Shown in pieces: positions 11,326-25,293 of a stretch of 64,000 nt of DNA (the first letter of the stretch is position 1; each line of letters starts with the position of its first letter). Source of the DNA: Agrocybe praecox. Lineage: Eukaryota > Basidiomycota > Agaricomycetes > Agaricales > Agrocybaceae. Location: assembly GCA_964017145.1 (NCBI GenBank), contig OZ024846.1, positions 620,001 to 684,000 on the forward strand, in the 5' to 3' direction. Position numbers and translations under genes: made by a program. A model generated the notes under the pieces. It ran no database searches. It had not been told where the DNA came from and was given only the letters and a program-made list of their open reading frames with translations.

Positions 11326-12820
11326 GCTTCATTTATCTGTAAACAGTATATGTACTTGTGCTTGAACTCAGCAAAACATATCGCGCGCTATCAATGACCT
11401 CCAACTCTTTATTTTCAACTCTTGCGCTTATCACAAACTTATCAAGAACCAAAAGCCATCTGTGTATAAATACATAGTAAAAATTTGGGTGTGTGTAATT
11501 AAAATCTTGCAAGATATATACAGCATTAGAGAAGATCAGGAATATAGAGCCAGCTTAACACGAGTACTATTAAGGTTTTAGTAAATTCTTATCAGTACCA
11601 TTAATATTACCTGTGTTGCTCAAATACCCTCGTTGCTGGATGGTACACGCTTCACGAGGTTTGCGTGGCTCTGATTCCAATACGTCCATTTTCGCTTGTT
11701 TTAATTGGTACGCTAACAAAACTTGAATACAATTAAAAAAAACACCCCCTTAGCGTGTCGTCGCGACGCGTTTAGGGCACGTGATGAGATATGACTCAAT
11801 AACGTTTCCGGCGATGTCACACGCAGTTAATTTTTGGACCTAAACGTAAACCCTGGTCGGGCGAGCCTCGGAGTTTGTTTTTCTACAAAACGATGGAGTT
11901 ATCAAATACTGATGCTGGGCAACTCACGCGAATGTGACGTTGACGAGGGCGGGAGGAAGTGGCCTAAGTTTTTAATAAACGAACGCGGTGGACCAGTATC
12001 AAGCAGCTAACAATCATCTGTTATAGCTCATACAAAGGTGGACCAACGAGAAATTCGGTGGAAAGGTTGGACAACTACGGCAATGTCGAATTATCAGCGC
12101 CAGTACTATTGGAACACCCCAGGGTCCACTTCGCTTCCGAATGTGACAGCTTTTCCTCCACACGGTGTGGCGATGAATGTCCTGACTGTCTGTTTTGCTT
12201 GTATGGCCTTCGCACTGGCTTTCTCTTGATCGGGTATCTTGATGGACTTGGAAACATTCAAATTTATCCTGGCGCATGTAGAGCTTCCAATGGAATGTCC
12301 TAGTCTTCTGGACTCGCAATACGATTACTGGCGCTTTAAATTTGCTGGTCTTGAATCCCTGAGGCCTCTTCCGAGTAAATAATAATAATAAAAGATACTG
12401 TGAGCTATAGTCTTCGGAATGACTGCTGTTAAAGCTAAGCCCACATTTCTCAGAGACCATCAAGTGTTGGCTAGCAAATACGTACCTCTTGGGAAAGTAT
12501 AGTTCCTATTATCATTGTGGGGCTTTGGGGCTCGCGCCATCCATCAGACTGCGCCAACATCAGAAAGTCTAACGCCGATGATGTACATGGATAAATCTGT
12601 CTGTCAAACGACCCACTTTGGATCTGATTACAACTCGATAACCCGCCCGAGATTGCCTTGAGACCATTCTATAGCGATTGATGACGTTAAAGCTTCATCG
12701 TGGCGATTATATCAAGTGGCTTGTAGTGGGCTATTTCACCCCCACAGGCATACTTCTCTCTTCTACCCTCTCGTTCAAATACAGTTATCTGTCTTACGTG
12801 AAGAACACTCATTCCGCATT
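11326..12820. other. Intergenic, about 1.5 kb
   Basis: Spacer upstream of the monooxygenase. A 149-codon open frame on the minus strand (12463-12014) overlaps a shorter Cys-containing frame on the plus strand (12058-12303). Neither starts convincingly nor resembles a family, so neither is called. No repeats or RNA genes are evident. Confidence 0.35.
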
Positions 12821-15167
12821 ATGCAACCCTGCGAAGAATATGCCAGCGAGCCATTCACCCTCATTGTCGGAGCAGGGTGCCGTATAATTTTCCCCCTTCT
12901 GCATACACGAAAACTAATTCCAAGTTGTAGATTTGCGGGCATTGCAGCTGCCATTCGATTGAAAAGAGAGGGCTTTAATAATTTCCAAGTGAGATTATGC
13001 TACCCGTATACACGCCCTATCTAAATCTAATGGTCGTCTGAAAGATTGTGGAGAAGGCCGCCGACGTAGGTGGGACATGGAAGGTAGGTTGGCTATTAGT
13101 ACCTGGATGTGCAAAAGTTGATATGACTTCCCGCCTTTTTTGAAAACAAAATCTAGAGTAACACATATCCCGTGCATCATACCGTGTATGCATTCGAATG
13201 TGCCAGAATTAAATCATCTATATTTTACAGGGATGCACCTCGGACGTCAGCATTCACTTTTACTCACTTTCAACCGACTTAAAGTACGACTGGGACCGCA
13301 CATGTGAATCACAGCCAAATATACTAGCATATGTCAAGGAAGTAACAAGAAAATATGGCCTCGAATCTCACATTTCTTTCAACTCAAAAGTAATCTCCGC
13401 AGAATGGATTTCATCAACACAAGGATACAATGTCACAATTGACAATTCGGTTTCCGGCACATGCAGAAAACTCTTCGCGAATATAATCATATCTGCCCAT
13501 GGAATTTTCTTTGCTCCTAAACTTCCGTCTATCCCAGGCTTGGACGTATTCAGTGGTCCCGTGATGCATACCGCAGAATGGAATGATTCAGTTGACTTGA
13601 AAGGCAAGCGTGTTGCTGTTATCGGGAATGGTGCCTCGGGGTAAGTTTTTGTGCACTATGCTGTACCCTTTCGCCTTTCTAAAAGATAAATGTTCTTATC
13701 CTTGAAATAGATCACAACTCGTAACTGAAATCTCCCAGATCCCTGATACCGAAGTCGTGCAATTCATACGAACCCCACACTGGGTTCTTCCTGCCGTGAG
13801 CGATTTATCTATTCATTTTTTAAATTCTAATTTTGTCCACCCACAGTCAATCTTGACTATCCACGATATGTGGAAATGGGTCTTTGCCTACGTCCCGTTC
13901 GTCGTGCGTCTCTATCGATGGGCGTTATTTTGGATCGTAGGTATTTTTCCCTCTCATAACATTGAAGTGAATCTTTTACGCGTCTGCTTTCCGTAGTTTG
14001 AAATCTGTTATCTCATCATTTTCAAGACAAGCATTACTAGAAAACCGCTCATGATGGTATGTGTATTTAGTAAGGTCTTCATGGAACATGTGCTGAATAC
14101 ACCTTTATCTCCTAGTTTACAGAATATTTCATGACCAACAATGTTCCACCAGAGTATCATTCACTCATGATACCTTCGTATCGTCTGTATACAATTATTT
14201 CCATTCTGAAGACCGTTTCTTACTGTTTTGTATAGTCGTTGGATGTCGACGCGTCGTATTTGACGACGGATACTTAGCATCCTTGAGACAACCTAATGTT
14301 AAGCTCCGTAACGGTGAGGACATCAATTCTATAGTTGCGAAAGGCATCGTTATGGAAGATGGTACGCCACACAGTACCCTGTATACTTGACAAAGTCGAT
14401 ACTAACGTTTACGAAGGTGAAATTTGCGATTTCGATGTGATAATATGCGCAACCGGGTTCGATGTAGTCAGTCCCCCATTCCTTGCATGTGGTCTACGCA
14501 ATGAGCTGTCTGCTTATCTTTTCTTTTGGACTGCAGGACAATTTTCCTTACCTCCTCCGGGGACGATTTTCGACTATAGAAGAGTACTTCAATAAAAAGA
14601 AAGGTCCAGAAGCCTATCTAGGTGTTGTCGTCCCAGGGTTCCCGAATTTCTACATCCTGAACGGTACATGCATCTTCTAATGCACTGGTTTGATGGGTCT
14701 AAATCTTGTTTTTCATCCCTTGAATAATAAGGTCCGAACACTGCGACAGGATATACATCCGTCCTATTCTTCTGCGAAACTCAGGTAGACCTACCTAAGT
14801 CAAATATCCTACAAATTTGCTCATTAATGGGACGGACATACACAGCTGGCCTACATAACAACCTTGATCAAACCCGTCCTAGAACGCCAACAAGTCGCTT
14901 CATTCGAAATATCTCAGGAAGCAAGCGACAATTATAACGCGAAGATCCAGAAAATGTTCAACGGGACGGTATTCTCTGTCTGCGGCTCGTGGTATCGAGT
15001 TGGTGGGAATGGGAAAAACGTCTCGATCTTTCCTGGTATGTAAAGAAATGTTTTTGAATTTCATGGATTTCATGTTAAACTTCACTGGTTGATTCGTAGG
15101 GTCTGCTATCACATATTGGTGGTGGTGTCGAAATGTCCAATGGGAACATTACAATGCAGTGGATTGA
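12821..15167 (+). CDS. FAD-dependent monooxygenase, Baeyer-Villiger/FMO type
   Basis: This is a class B flavin monooxygenase: NADPH-dependent oxygenation of a ketone or heteroatom, likely in secondary or xenobiotic metabolism. Fifteen exons are inferred between 12821 and 15167 (1491 nt, 496 aa). The FAD-binding motif LIVGAGFAG sits at residues ~15-23. EKAADVGGTWK is followed by SNTYPG, encoded by a 15-nt exon (13157-13171). The BVMO fingerprint reads FSGPVMHTAEWN, with Asn where Pro/Asp is usual. The NADPH motif is VIGNGASG, the C-terminal motif is CATGFD, and NGPNTATGYTSVLFF lies further on. The end is WWWCRNVQWEHYNAVD. ATG 12821 is the first in-frame Met before the FAD motif. Distance from other biosynthetic genes gives no clear cluster, so the substrate is unknown. 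Confidence 0.88.
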
Positions 15168-15434
15168 TTATACCCAACAACTATTGCCATTGGAGGTGGC
15201 AATGTCAAGAAATTAGTTCGAATTGAGACAGTGTTGCATTCGCCATCGTGTAAATAGACGGCTCAGGAAATTTCACTATGGTTATGTAGTTTGACCAATG
15301 ATTAATGATATCGCATCGACGATTTAAATAACTGTTTGTGTTATTTTTGAAAGAATACACCACATTTACATCCATACAATAAAATCTTATAAAATCCTGC
15401 CTAAAGACTCTTTTGCTTTATTTTATCATCCTAA

Positions 15435-17383
<1,949 letters not shown>

Positions 17384-17782
17384 CACGATTTTTGGGTGAT
17401 TGATCTAGTTTTCAGTGGTTAAGAAACGATGCTAGTACAGAAAGCGAAAGACGCCGTACTTATATCTTTCAAGGAAAACACGCGACTGAGGAACCTGGAG
17501 CTGTAGTAATGGAATTTCAGATGAAAAGTATGGCCATATGCTCACATGAGCGTAGCAGGCAACCATTGCCAGCAAAGTGAAGTGTTGGCGTTGCATGCAA
17601 AATAGATCACAATGAGAAAATTATGATATTTTCACCTATTTTCGGAACTTCTTCAGCGGTCGTACGCTGTAGTTTATCCGTGAATCGTCTTTAGCGACGT
17701 TAGCAGCCCCTGGGTTATTTACGGAACGCCAACAAAACCTCAAAAATAGGCACAGACGGACAAAACCTCGGGCTAAACTCGG

Positions 17783-18501
17783 ATGGATTCTTTCGACTTT
17801 GAAAAGAAAGCGGTTGCCCCGCAAAGAAACATTTGGAATGACGTTAATTGTACCTTTGCTAAACATAGATTAACGTCGGTTCCGAGAAAACTTTGGCAGC
17901 ACTCACAAGGACCGAATCCCGATACTTTGAGCTATGAAAAGCATGACGTTGCGGGCCACCTTGAAATATATGAACAGAACAGAGTGGAAATTATTTCACC
18001 ACAAATATATCGTCTATTTTCTTTCACGACAGCGGGTCTCCGAATCCTAGTTACTCATGAGGGTCTTACAGTCAAGGTGAATCTCTGTATTATCTTCCGT
18101 TCCACAAGTACGGGAGGGGAGGCAGAGTCATGACATGAGCCTAAAGAATATGATATTTGGTGCCGAGAGATCAAGTTGTCGTATTTCTAAAAAGCAAGAC
18201 CGCCAAGGATCATAAAGATAGCATGAAGGGGTGGTGGTTCAAACGTTCAAGCTCAAGCTCAAGTTTGAATCCCTGCGACGACAGCGTGACAGATAATGTG
18301 ACAAGTCTAAATTTACAAAAATGTACTGTAGTACCTGCACCTTTTCCAAACCTTTTCTTACAACACGCCGTCAGGCTCTCAAAGTGCCAGCAAAACAACA
18401 ACTACTCGACCGAAATTATGCGCCAGATGGCCTACCAACACTACTCTAAACAACCCGCAGACCCTTTGACTTCTAAATTGCCTTCTGCCACTGCTCTTTA
18501 G
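17783..18501 (+). CDS. Hypothetical protein, Ser-rich C-terminal half
   Basis: Not recognised. A three-exon model joins in frame: 17783-18076, 18140-18180 and 18222-18501 (615 nt, 204 aa), with a 63-bp and a short 41-bp intron. The first exon starts at ATG as MDSFDFEKK. The last exon contains a basic WWFKR followed by a Ser run. No signal peptide, membrane segment or known motif is seen. An alternative is that exon 2 runs to the TAA at 18188-18190, giving 114 aa. The evidence is only open frame plus plausible splice sites, so this is a weak call. Confidence 0.33.
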
Positions 18502-19116
18502 ACTCCTAAGACTGCCATATGCTCATGAACCGACATTTGGGCTGCTAATGCTGCATTCTTTGCTATATTCTGTACTGCTGGAATGTCTTCTTGAAAGTGT
18601 TCGAATCCTCTTTGTGGAACGATGATCCCCATTATCTGACCTCTGGAATTTTCTATTCCTATTGGCCGCGTGTCAAAAGTACGTTAAATGACAATCTGGG
18701 CCATATATATTGCTGTGAAGTAAATAGAAAGAGGCGTTGGACGTGATGCCATTAACATATACCTGAAATCTGGGTACGAAGAGTCCATTCATCCCCGGGC
18801 AAATAAAACTTCGTCTAAATCCTTTGCTCATATTCAGAATGTGAATTCGACAGCAGCTAAATTGCAATAAAGTCGACCACGATCGTATACGCCTCCGACA
18901 AATCACAAACTAGTAACGCCCGCAGTGACTGGTCAGCGACTAAGCTTCGATCGTGTCAGACCAGGACTTTGTCGAATCGAACTCGAGTATATAATCCTCG
19001 AGGAATTCTGCAAATGTACTCTAGCAATTCGAGCTCGGATCCTTCTTCAGTCTTCTAGACCTCTCTTCATCCTCTTTAACTTTAACTGCCTCAACTTCGC
19101 TTTATTCATTATCATC

Positions 19117-20525
19117 ATGAAGGCTTGGACAACACTGGCTTCTATAGTCTCGCTTGTTGGATTCGTTTCTGCTGCACCTGCGCCGAATTCAGATTTTGAC
19201 AACGGGCAAAACGCTGCACAATACGGGTTGCAAAATGCTTTACCACCTCCTACGCCATCGGGTGGTCTTGGTACTAATGGCTCAATACCCTATTATCATC
19301 CTCTCAGTGATTTCGACTTCCAATCGATTGTAAGTGCACTTCTGTCATTGGTGGCTCGGAGGAAGTTGACATTTCATTTTCATCTCATAGAATCTGGCCC
19401 TCAATCAAGAATGGATAGAGCTCGACCTCTTCCACTATGGTCTTGCCAGGTTCTCAGTTGAAGAATTCGAAGACGCAGGTCTCAACGCCGAAGACCGATA
19501 CCTCATCCAATTCATGGCCGAGCAAGAATTTGGTCATGCTACTCTTCTTACCAACATTCTTGGACCCCGCGCAGCGAAGCAATGCACATACCAATACCCC
19601 TTCGAGACGGTCCGCGAATTTGTCGACTTTTGCCAAAAGCTGACACGGTTCGGCGAGTCGGGGGTTTATGGGTTCTTGGAGCATCTCAATTCGCGGGATG
19701 CTGCTCAGCTCTTGTTGCAGTCTATCACTACGGAAGCAAGACAGCAGATGATCTTCCGCCAGTTTGAAGGCTTGTTCCCTATGCCCGTCTGGTTCGAGGC
19801 GGGCATCACACAATCGATGGCTTGGACGCTACTTGCACCATATCTTGTTTCTTGCCCGGCTGAAAACCCGCGTATCGAGTGGCAGAATTTCCCTGCGTTG
19901 ACTATTCAGGTGAGGGTCGATATTTTCTATCTTTTGATAAAGACTGATGGAGACTGGTTTCGTTGCAGAACAACCCCGACGCAACTCCTTTATATATAAT
20001 ACCTCCATTCCCGGAAACGATACCACTCCTGCTATTACCCATAATCGTACCATTCCTCTCTCTTATCCCGGACGGGAAATCTTCCTTAGCTGGGAGCTGC
20101 CTGGAAAGACTGTAAGCTACAATGACAGCTACATTACTACAACTACAGCGGGAGAGCCTAAGGTATGTCTAATTAATCCTCTTACTTGACACGTCCAACG
20201 ACTAAATTAAATTCCATCTTACTTGTCTAGTACGTTGCCTGGATCTCGCAGCTCAACACGACCTTCACCGAACTTCTCGATGTCGATGGCCAAAGTGGCA
20301 GGACGTACCAGCCTGGTGGGAACATTTATGGCGATGATACTGCACCTATTGTCAATGGGACCATGTAAGTTTTCTTATCACCCTTCACATTCACAGTTAA
20401 ATAATTCTTGCATACTATGAAGGTTTATCATGATCACAGACGACAACATTTTCGTTACTCCTTCCAATATCTCTGCTTTGAACGCGCATATCGTTGCTGG
20501 CCCTGCTCTCTACCAGTCTGGTTAA
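19117..20525 (+). CDS. Rds1-like secreted protein with ferritin-like domain, copy A (frame problem in exon 3)
   Basis: Family known from the fission yeast stress-response protein Rds1, with a predicted ferritin-like four-helix fold. The biochemical role is uncertain. A signal peptide ends near GFVSA-APAP. The domain core has NLALNQEWIELDLFHYG, the EQEFGHA motif (E-x-x-x-H type metal-ligand candidates) and TTEARQQMIFRQFEG. Exons: 19117-19329, 19391-19909, exon 3, 20231-20364 and 20423-20525. With the acceptor homologous to copy B, exon 3 would be 19969-20162 (194 nt), which is out of frame because of two extra bases in a TATATA run near 19990. An upstream acceptor gives 19953-20162 (210 nt) and restores the frame (1179 nt, 392 aa). 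Copy B lies tail-to-tail at 21699-23050. Confidence 0.8.
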
Positions 20526-21049
20526 GATCATGATTTACATCGCTTGCTTGTTTTTTACATGCCTTTTAGAAGACGTGTTGTACATTAGTTCCCAGTTTTC
20601 TGTCTTCTGTCTGCTGTTTTTCTGTCTGTCTAGCTCTCTTCCGTCTGTCTAGCCATTTACCTATTACTCTTCGCCTTTTTGCAATATATTATTGGCCTGG
20701 CCTCAATGGTTAATTTTTCCTACACGACGCGTCTTCCATTTCTCAGAAACTTCTCTCGGGCGGCTAGCTTATGTACCACGTTTAGAAGAAAATTTAACCT
20801 TTCCCCTAACCTCGTGTCGCGCGAATCCGTTTCTTGGATCCTATAGAAGATCCTCTCGTAATAACGCGTAAAAGTTAATTCTAACAAGGGGGGGTCTGAA
20901 TATATCTCTGTTGGCTTCGCACTGCACCTTTTCTTAAATCCCAATTGCACTACTCTTTCTTAATCCTGTTACTCCGTCAGTGTGTCAATTTCAAACTAGG
21001 CGACGTATCACTCAACGACACGAAATAAATACAATAATCTTAATAAAAA
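20526..21049. other. Intergenic, about 520 bp
   Basis: 3' UTR of Rds1-like copy A and promoter of the next small gene. It contains a pyrimidine-rich TCTGTCTG stretch near 20595-20660. A minus-strand open frame (20950-20720) has a protein-like look but no identifiable motif, and it is not called. Confidence 0.3.
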
Positions 21050-21614
21050 ATGCCGCTTTCCTCGTTAACACAATGGTCCCACGAACACATCGCGAAAATA
21101 TTCACAGCGATGAACGACGAGGACTGCCTGCGCGCGCTGGAGGAGACGTTCGCTCGTGATGTCAAGGCGAAGCTGAATGATAGGCGCATTGGGTTCGAGG
21201 ATATTAAACGCTCGGTCATGTTGCTCAGGAAGGAATCGTTGGTCGGCCATGGACTGAGGGTGCATTGGGAACATGGGGTGGAAGTTGCATATGATTCGAA
21301 TAAAGTGAGTGTTTAAAATTTATGTTATGATTTCTTTCAATCCTAATACGTTCCTTCAACAGTACGGTACATTCGGAGGCGCGTACGTTATTCGAGGAAT
21401 ACATAGGATGGTAGAGGGACAGGCATTTCCAAGTGAGTTTGAAAGGAGGAAATCGGTGGTTGTAACGTCAGTCCAGTGGAATTTTTGTTCAAAGCAAATA
21501 CTCATTGGAGAATCCTTCAGAATTGAATCACAGGATAGCACTCATCCCGGAATCGACAGTCGCAGGATTGTTGCCATCGTCTTCGTCGCAGCAGACGTTC
21601 AAGTCATCAGGTAG
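21050..21614 (+). CDS. Conserved-looking small protein, unknown function
   Basis: Three exons are inferred: 21050-21304, 21363-21466 and 21521-21614 (453 nt, 150 aa). Introns are 58 and 54 bp, and all phases agree. The protein starts MPLSSLTQWSHEHIAKIF, with a helical N-terminal half. A beta-rich second half reads GHGLRVHWEHGVEV, YGTFGGAYVIRG, and ends RRIVAIVFVAADVQVI. The pattern looks like an alpha+beta barrel such as the NTF2/SnoaL-like fold, but this is only an impression. It lies between the two convergent Rds1-like genes and ends 84 bp from the stop of copy B. Confidence 0.6.
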
Positions 21615-21698
21615 TAGTATGTATATTATATTAAAAGCCATAACGTACACAACAATAATACAGTAATGCGGCATGCCACGAGATTAGCAAGATTTCAT

Positions 21699-23050
21699 TT
21701 AGCCAGACTGGTAGAGAGCAGGGCCAGCAACAATATGCTGGTTCAAAGCCGTAATGTTGGACGGGGTAACAGTAATGTTGGCGTCGGTGATCATGATAAA
21801 CCTAAGGAAATAACTATCAGCGTCTGTGAATTAAAGTACAAATCAAAACGCACATCGTTCCATTCACGATAGGTGCCGAGCTATTCCCAAAGACCGTTCC
21901 TCCAGGTTGGTACGTCTTCCCAGTCTGATTATTAATATCGACGAGGTCGGTGTACGTGGTGTTAAGCTGGGAGATCCATGCGACAAACTGTACAGAAGAA
22001 ATGAAATGCATTAGTGGTGTAGGAAAAGAAGTGGATTAGAAACGTACTCGAGGATCGCCAGCAGATGTACTCGTGGTATAGCTGTTGTTGTAGCTAACAT
22101 TCTTTCCTGGCAACTCCCAAGAAAGGAAGACTTCACGACCAGGAGATGAAAGGGGTTCGGTTCGGTTTTGAGTGATAGCAGGGGTTGTATCGTTTCCGGG
22201 GATTGATGAATTATATAGAGGTGTAGCATTGGGATTGTTCTTTGCACAAATCGTCAAAAACCTGGATGGTAAAATTAAAATTATAACACATACCGTGATA
22301 TTAAGAGCGGGGAAGTTTTGCCATTCTATGTGAGGATTCTCAGCGGGACAACTGACGATATAAGGCGCAAGGAGTGTCCAGGCCATAGACTGCGTAATTC
22401 CCGCTTCGAACCACACAGGCATAGGGAACAATCCCTCAAACTGGCGGAAGATCATCTGCTGCCTCGCTTCCGTAGTGATAGACTGCAACAAAAGCTGCGC
22501 AGCATCCCGCGAGTTCAGATGTTCCAAAAATCCATAGACACCCGATTCGCCGAACCGCGTGAGCTTCTGGCAAAAAACGACGTACTCGCGCACATTTTGG
22601 AAAGGGTACTGATACGTGCATTGCTTGGCCGCACGTTCGGGGCCGAGGATGTTGGTGAGCAGTTGTGCGTGGCCTACTTCTTGTTCAGCCATGAACTGAA
22701 TGAGATAACGATCTTGGGCATTCAGACCGGCGTCTTCGAATTCTTGATCTGAAAATCTGGCGAGACCATAGTGAAAGAGATCGAGTTCTATCCACTCTTG
22801 ATTCAGCGCCAGGTTCTGAAAAAAATTATATGAAATTTGTCAATAAAGAATAGAAGCTGCAACATACGATTGATTGAAAATCAAAGTCACTGAGTGGAGC
22901 ATACACTGGCAATGAACCATTCGTCCCTAAACCTCCCTCCGGAGTGAATGGCAACGATGTATTTGTCGAATTCGAGTCCAACAGAACACGAGGCAAAGCA
23001 GAGGCGATCCCTCCAAAAAACAGCGGAGAAAATAATGTTGTGGTCTTCAT
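21699..23050 (-). CDS. Rds1-like secreted protein with ferritin-like domain, copy B
   Basis: Intact paralogue of the gene at 19117-20525, on the opposite strand. Exons inferred in coding order: 23050-22868, 22815-22294, 22239-22048, 21987-21854 and 21801-21699 (1134 nt, 377 aa). A signal peptide ends near GGIASA-LPRV. The same core is present: EQEVGHAQLL, FGESGVYGFLEHLNSRDAA, TTEARQQMIFRQFEGLFPMPVW, SPGREVFLSWELPG and a C-terminal HIVAGPALYQSG. Exons 4 and 5 have exactly the same lengths as in copy A (134 and 103 nt). This shows a tandem duplication followed by inversion, or an inverted duplication. Likely secreted or vacuolar and stress related, by family analogy only. Confidence 0.87.
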
Positions 23051-23595
23051 GGAAGCAAGTTGAAATGAATTGGCATATAGAATTGACGCGGCAAAAGTTT
23101 ATAGCTGCTCTCCTCGAAGAATGGAGATCCATTTCGTAAGGGATGACGAGGGCTATGATGGTCTCACCCCTCGATATCCAATGACATCGATGTGGATGTC
23201 TAGAACGACAATTTCTAGAAGGCATACCAGAAGGCATAAACAACGCCATGATCTCGTGTCGTCGTCATCGTCATCGATTCTTGTCTGAGTCGGCGGCGTC
23301 GGAGGACTCGGATTCCGGAAGATGAGTCTGCGGGTCACACAAGTAGATCCTCGAAGACTCCGAGACGCTTTGTTTCGGCTGCAATGGCTTGAACAAATGA
23401 AGAGGCTGCACTGTACATGATGTGCTCACTCCTGGTGTTGTCACGGTCGCGTACTTACAGCTCGCGCGATGGTGCAACTGTCTCGTGATGTCCTCTATAG
23501 TGGCGCGTCAAAAGTCCCCAGCGGCCCGCGGGGTGTCTATGAGGGATCCGAGTTCAGTTTAACCAACAACCACAACCGTACAGCCTCGCATAATT
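23051..23595. promoter_or_regulatory. Divergent intergenic region
   Basis: About 545 bp lie between the starts of Rds1-like copy B (minus) and the HNH-type gene (plus), so both promoters must be here. It contains a CGTCGTCATCGTCATCG trinucleotide-like tract at about 23259-23277. No recognised binding site or other gene is seen. Confidence 0.4.
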
Positions 23596-24830
23596 ATGAA
23601 GCTTCTACCTGATCCTAAGAACGAGAAAAAATTGAAGCAATGGCTCGACGCTGTCAAATTTCGCGTTCAACAGGTTGACCCTCACAAAGGGCGTTGCTTG
23701 ATACAGAATTTTCCATCTAACCGTGCCATCGAATATTGCCATGTCGTGCCGCGTGAAAACTGGGAAGATGATGCGTTGGTACGCGGCTGGGCTGCAACTT
23801 TGACCTTTCAGAACCTCAATAGTATGTGTATATCTAGGTCACATCGCTGGAGTGGCACTGGCAGCTGCGTGAAAATACTTTGAACATAGATACACGTTGG
23901 AACATATTCGCTGGTACGCTTTAATTTCTATAAAGGCCACTTCTATACTGAATGCATCTGGAAAGTTGCTGTTGATTTCCGTCATATGTTCGACGATGGT
24001 CGCTATACATTGGCTCCAGCACCACACATTGTTGAAGAATATCATCGCAGTCTCGTAGGCCCGCGGATGGCAACCAGAGATAAGTTCCCGGACGTTAAAG
24101 TAAGCGCGATCCTAGCAGATGGCTGATATCAAAGTGCTAATGCTTGGTATAGCCCAACGACTCGGGCAACTTTGAATATAATTTCATACCTCTGCAGGAT
24201 ATGAATAACATTGTGTTCATTCGCCAGGATACTGACATAGATCCACCTGGCGATGGCGACTGTAGCATTCATCGATACCCATTCGCCACTCTTCCCCCAC
24301 TTGTCAGCCACATTCACCCAAAGTGGGCCATTGTCTCGGCTGGTCTTCAACTGCGCGATCTAAAGGACTCCCAAGCAACCATCTTCGAGATGTTCCCTAT
24401 CCTCTCGCAGATTCTCGATATCTACCTTGCTTGGGTCGCGCCGGTTGATCGTGAACAGGCTAAAAAAACACCCTCCTTTTATCCCCCTTACGACCCGGAA
24501 AATGACAGCGATGTTTCCGAGGACAAAGACCGGGATGGTACGCACCAGCACTCTGACCATATATCACCAGATTCGAAACAGAATAAACCAAGTAAACTTT
24601 CTCGTAGGTCGGTAATTGAGCACACGAAAACAACGGGAAAGGTCGCGTGGGATAGAGACACTTTGATGAAATGGTCCAGCAGCTTTGAGCCCCGAGACCC
24701 CGATGAGACCCCGATGAGTGCCGAAAGCGCGGTGCTGGATGACGGACAAGAAGATACCGTGACATCGATTACAGACCTTCGAAGCGAAACATCGTCCGAT
24801 AAGACAGACCCATGCAGAGCTGCGTACTAG
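23596..24830 (+). CDS. HNH nuclease-type protein (Agaricomycete family)
   Basis: Resembles the large Agaricomycete family of HNH-domain proteins. The early motif GRCLIQNFPSNRAIEYCHVVPR contains the typical CHV/LVP histidine. It is followed by a LNNTRWNI segment and FRHMFDDGRYTLAP, the second His half of the fold. Four exons are inferred: 23596-23821, 23890-23913 (24 nt), 23966-24099 and 24153-24830 (1062 nt, 353 aa). The C-terminal third is acidic, Ser/Asp-rich and probably disordered. The family is lineage-expanded, and its nuclease activity and role are not established. Whether a complete metal site remains needs alignment. Confidence 0.65.
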
Positions 24831-25293
24831 CTATTTGGAAGATGATGATTCGTTAAAATAATAGTACAACATGAAAAGGATCTTAAATTAATGGAAAAAA
24901 TAGTGAAATACTTCGGACCTTGTACAATATACAGATATCCTTGTATAATCATAGCTAGACTTTCATGTACTATCGTTTATGACTGTTTTTTCTTAAAGTG
25001 TGATCATTTGCTAAATGGATCCTGATTCCCTGTTCTTTTGCGCGCCGATTCCGTATTCATTGTCACTTGCTACCTGTGTTTTATATTTCTTTCCTGCTCC
25101 TTGAAGTCATTCAACCTATTGAAATGCTAATCTATATCTCGCGTGACGTCATTCGGGAGAAGTGAGAGCAAATACCCGAGACCCAAAATGGATGTCGCGT
25201 GATAGGTTCAAAGTCCGACCAGCCGCCTCGTTAACTTCAACGAAGTCCTGCTTCTCCAGTGCTTCCCTCCCTTGCGACCTCCACGTTGACCCA
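24831..25293. other. Intergenic, about 460 bp
   Basis: AT-rich 3' UTR and promoter region between two plus-strand genes. An in-frame upstream ATG at 25192 exists for the next gene, but I prefer ATG 25294. No other feature is visible. Confidence 0.4.

Noticed and set aside
12014..12463. 149-codon minus-strand open frame upstream of the monooxygenase
   Set aside because: No ATG-led domain, no recognised motif and a composition with scattered Cys/Ser. It overlaps an equally unconvincing plus-strand frame.
20720..20950. 76-codon minus-strand frame between Rds1-like copy A and the small gene
   Set aside because: Protein-like appearance, but no usable start context, splice partners or known motif. 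It could be an old repeat remnant, but this cannot be supported.
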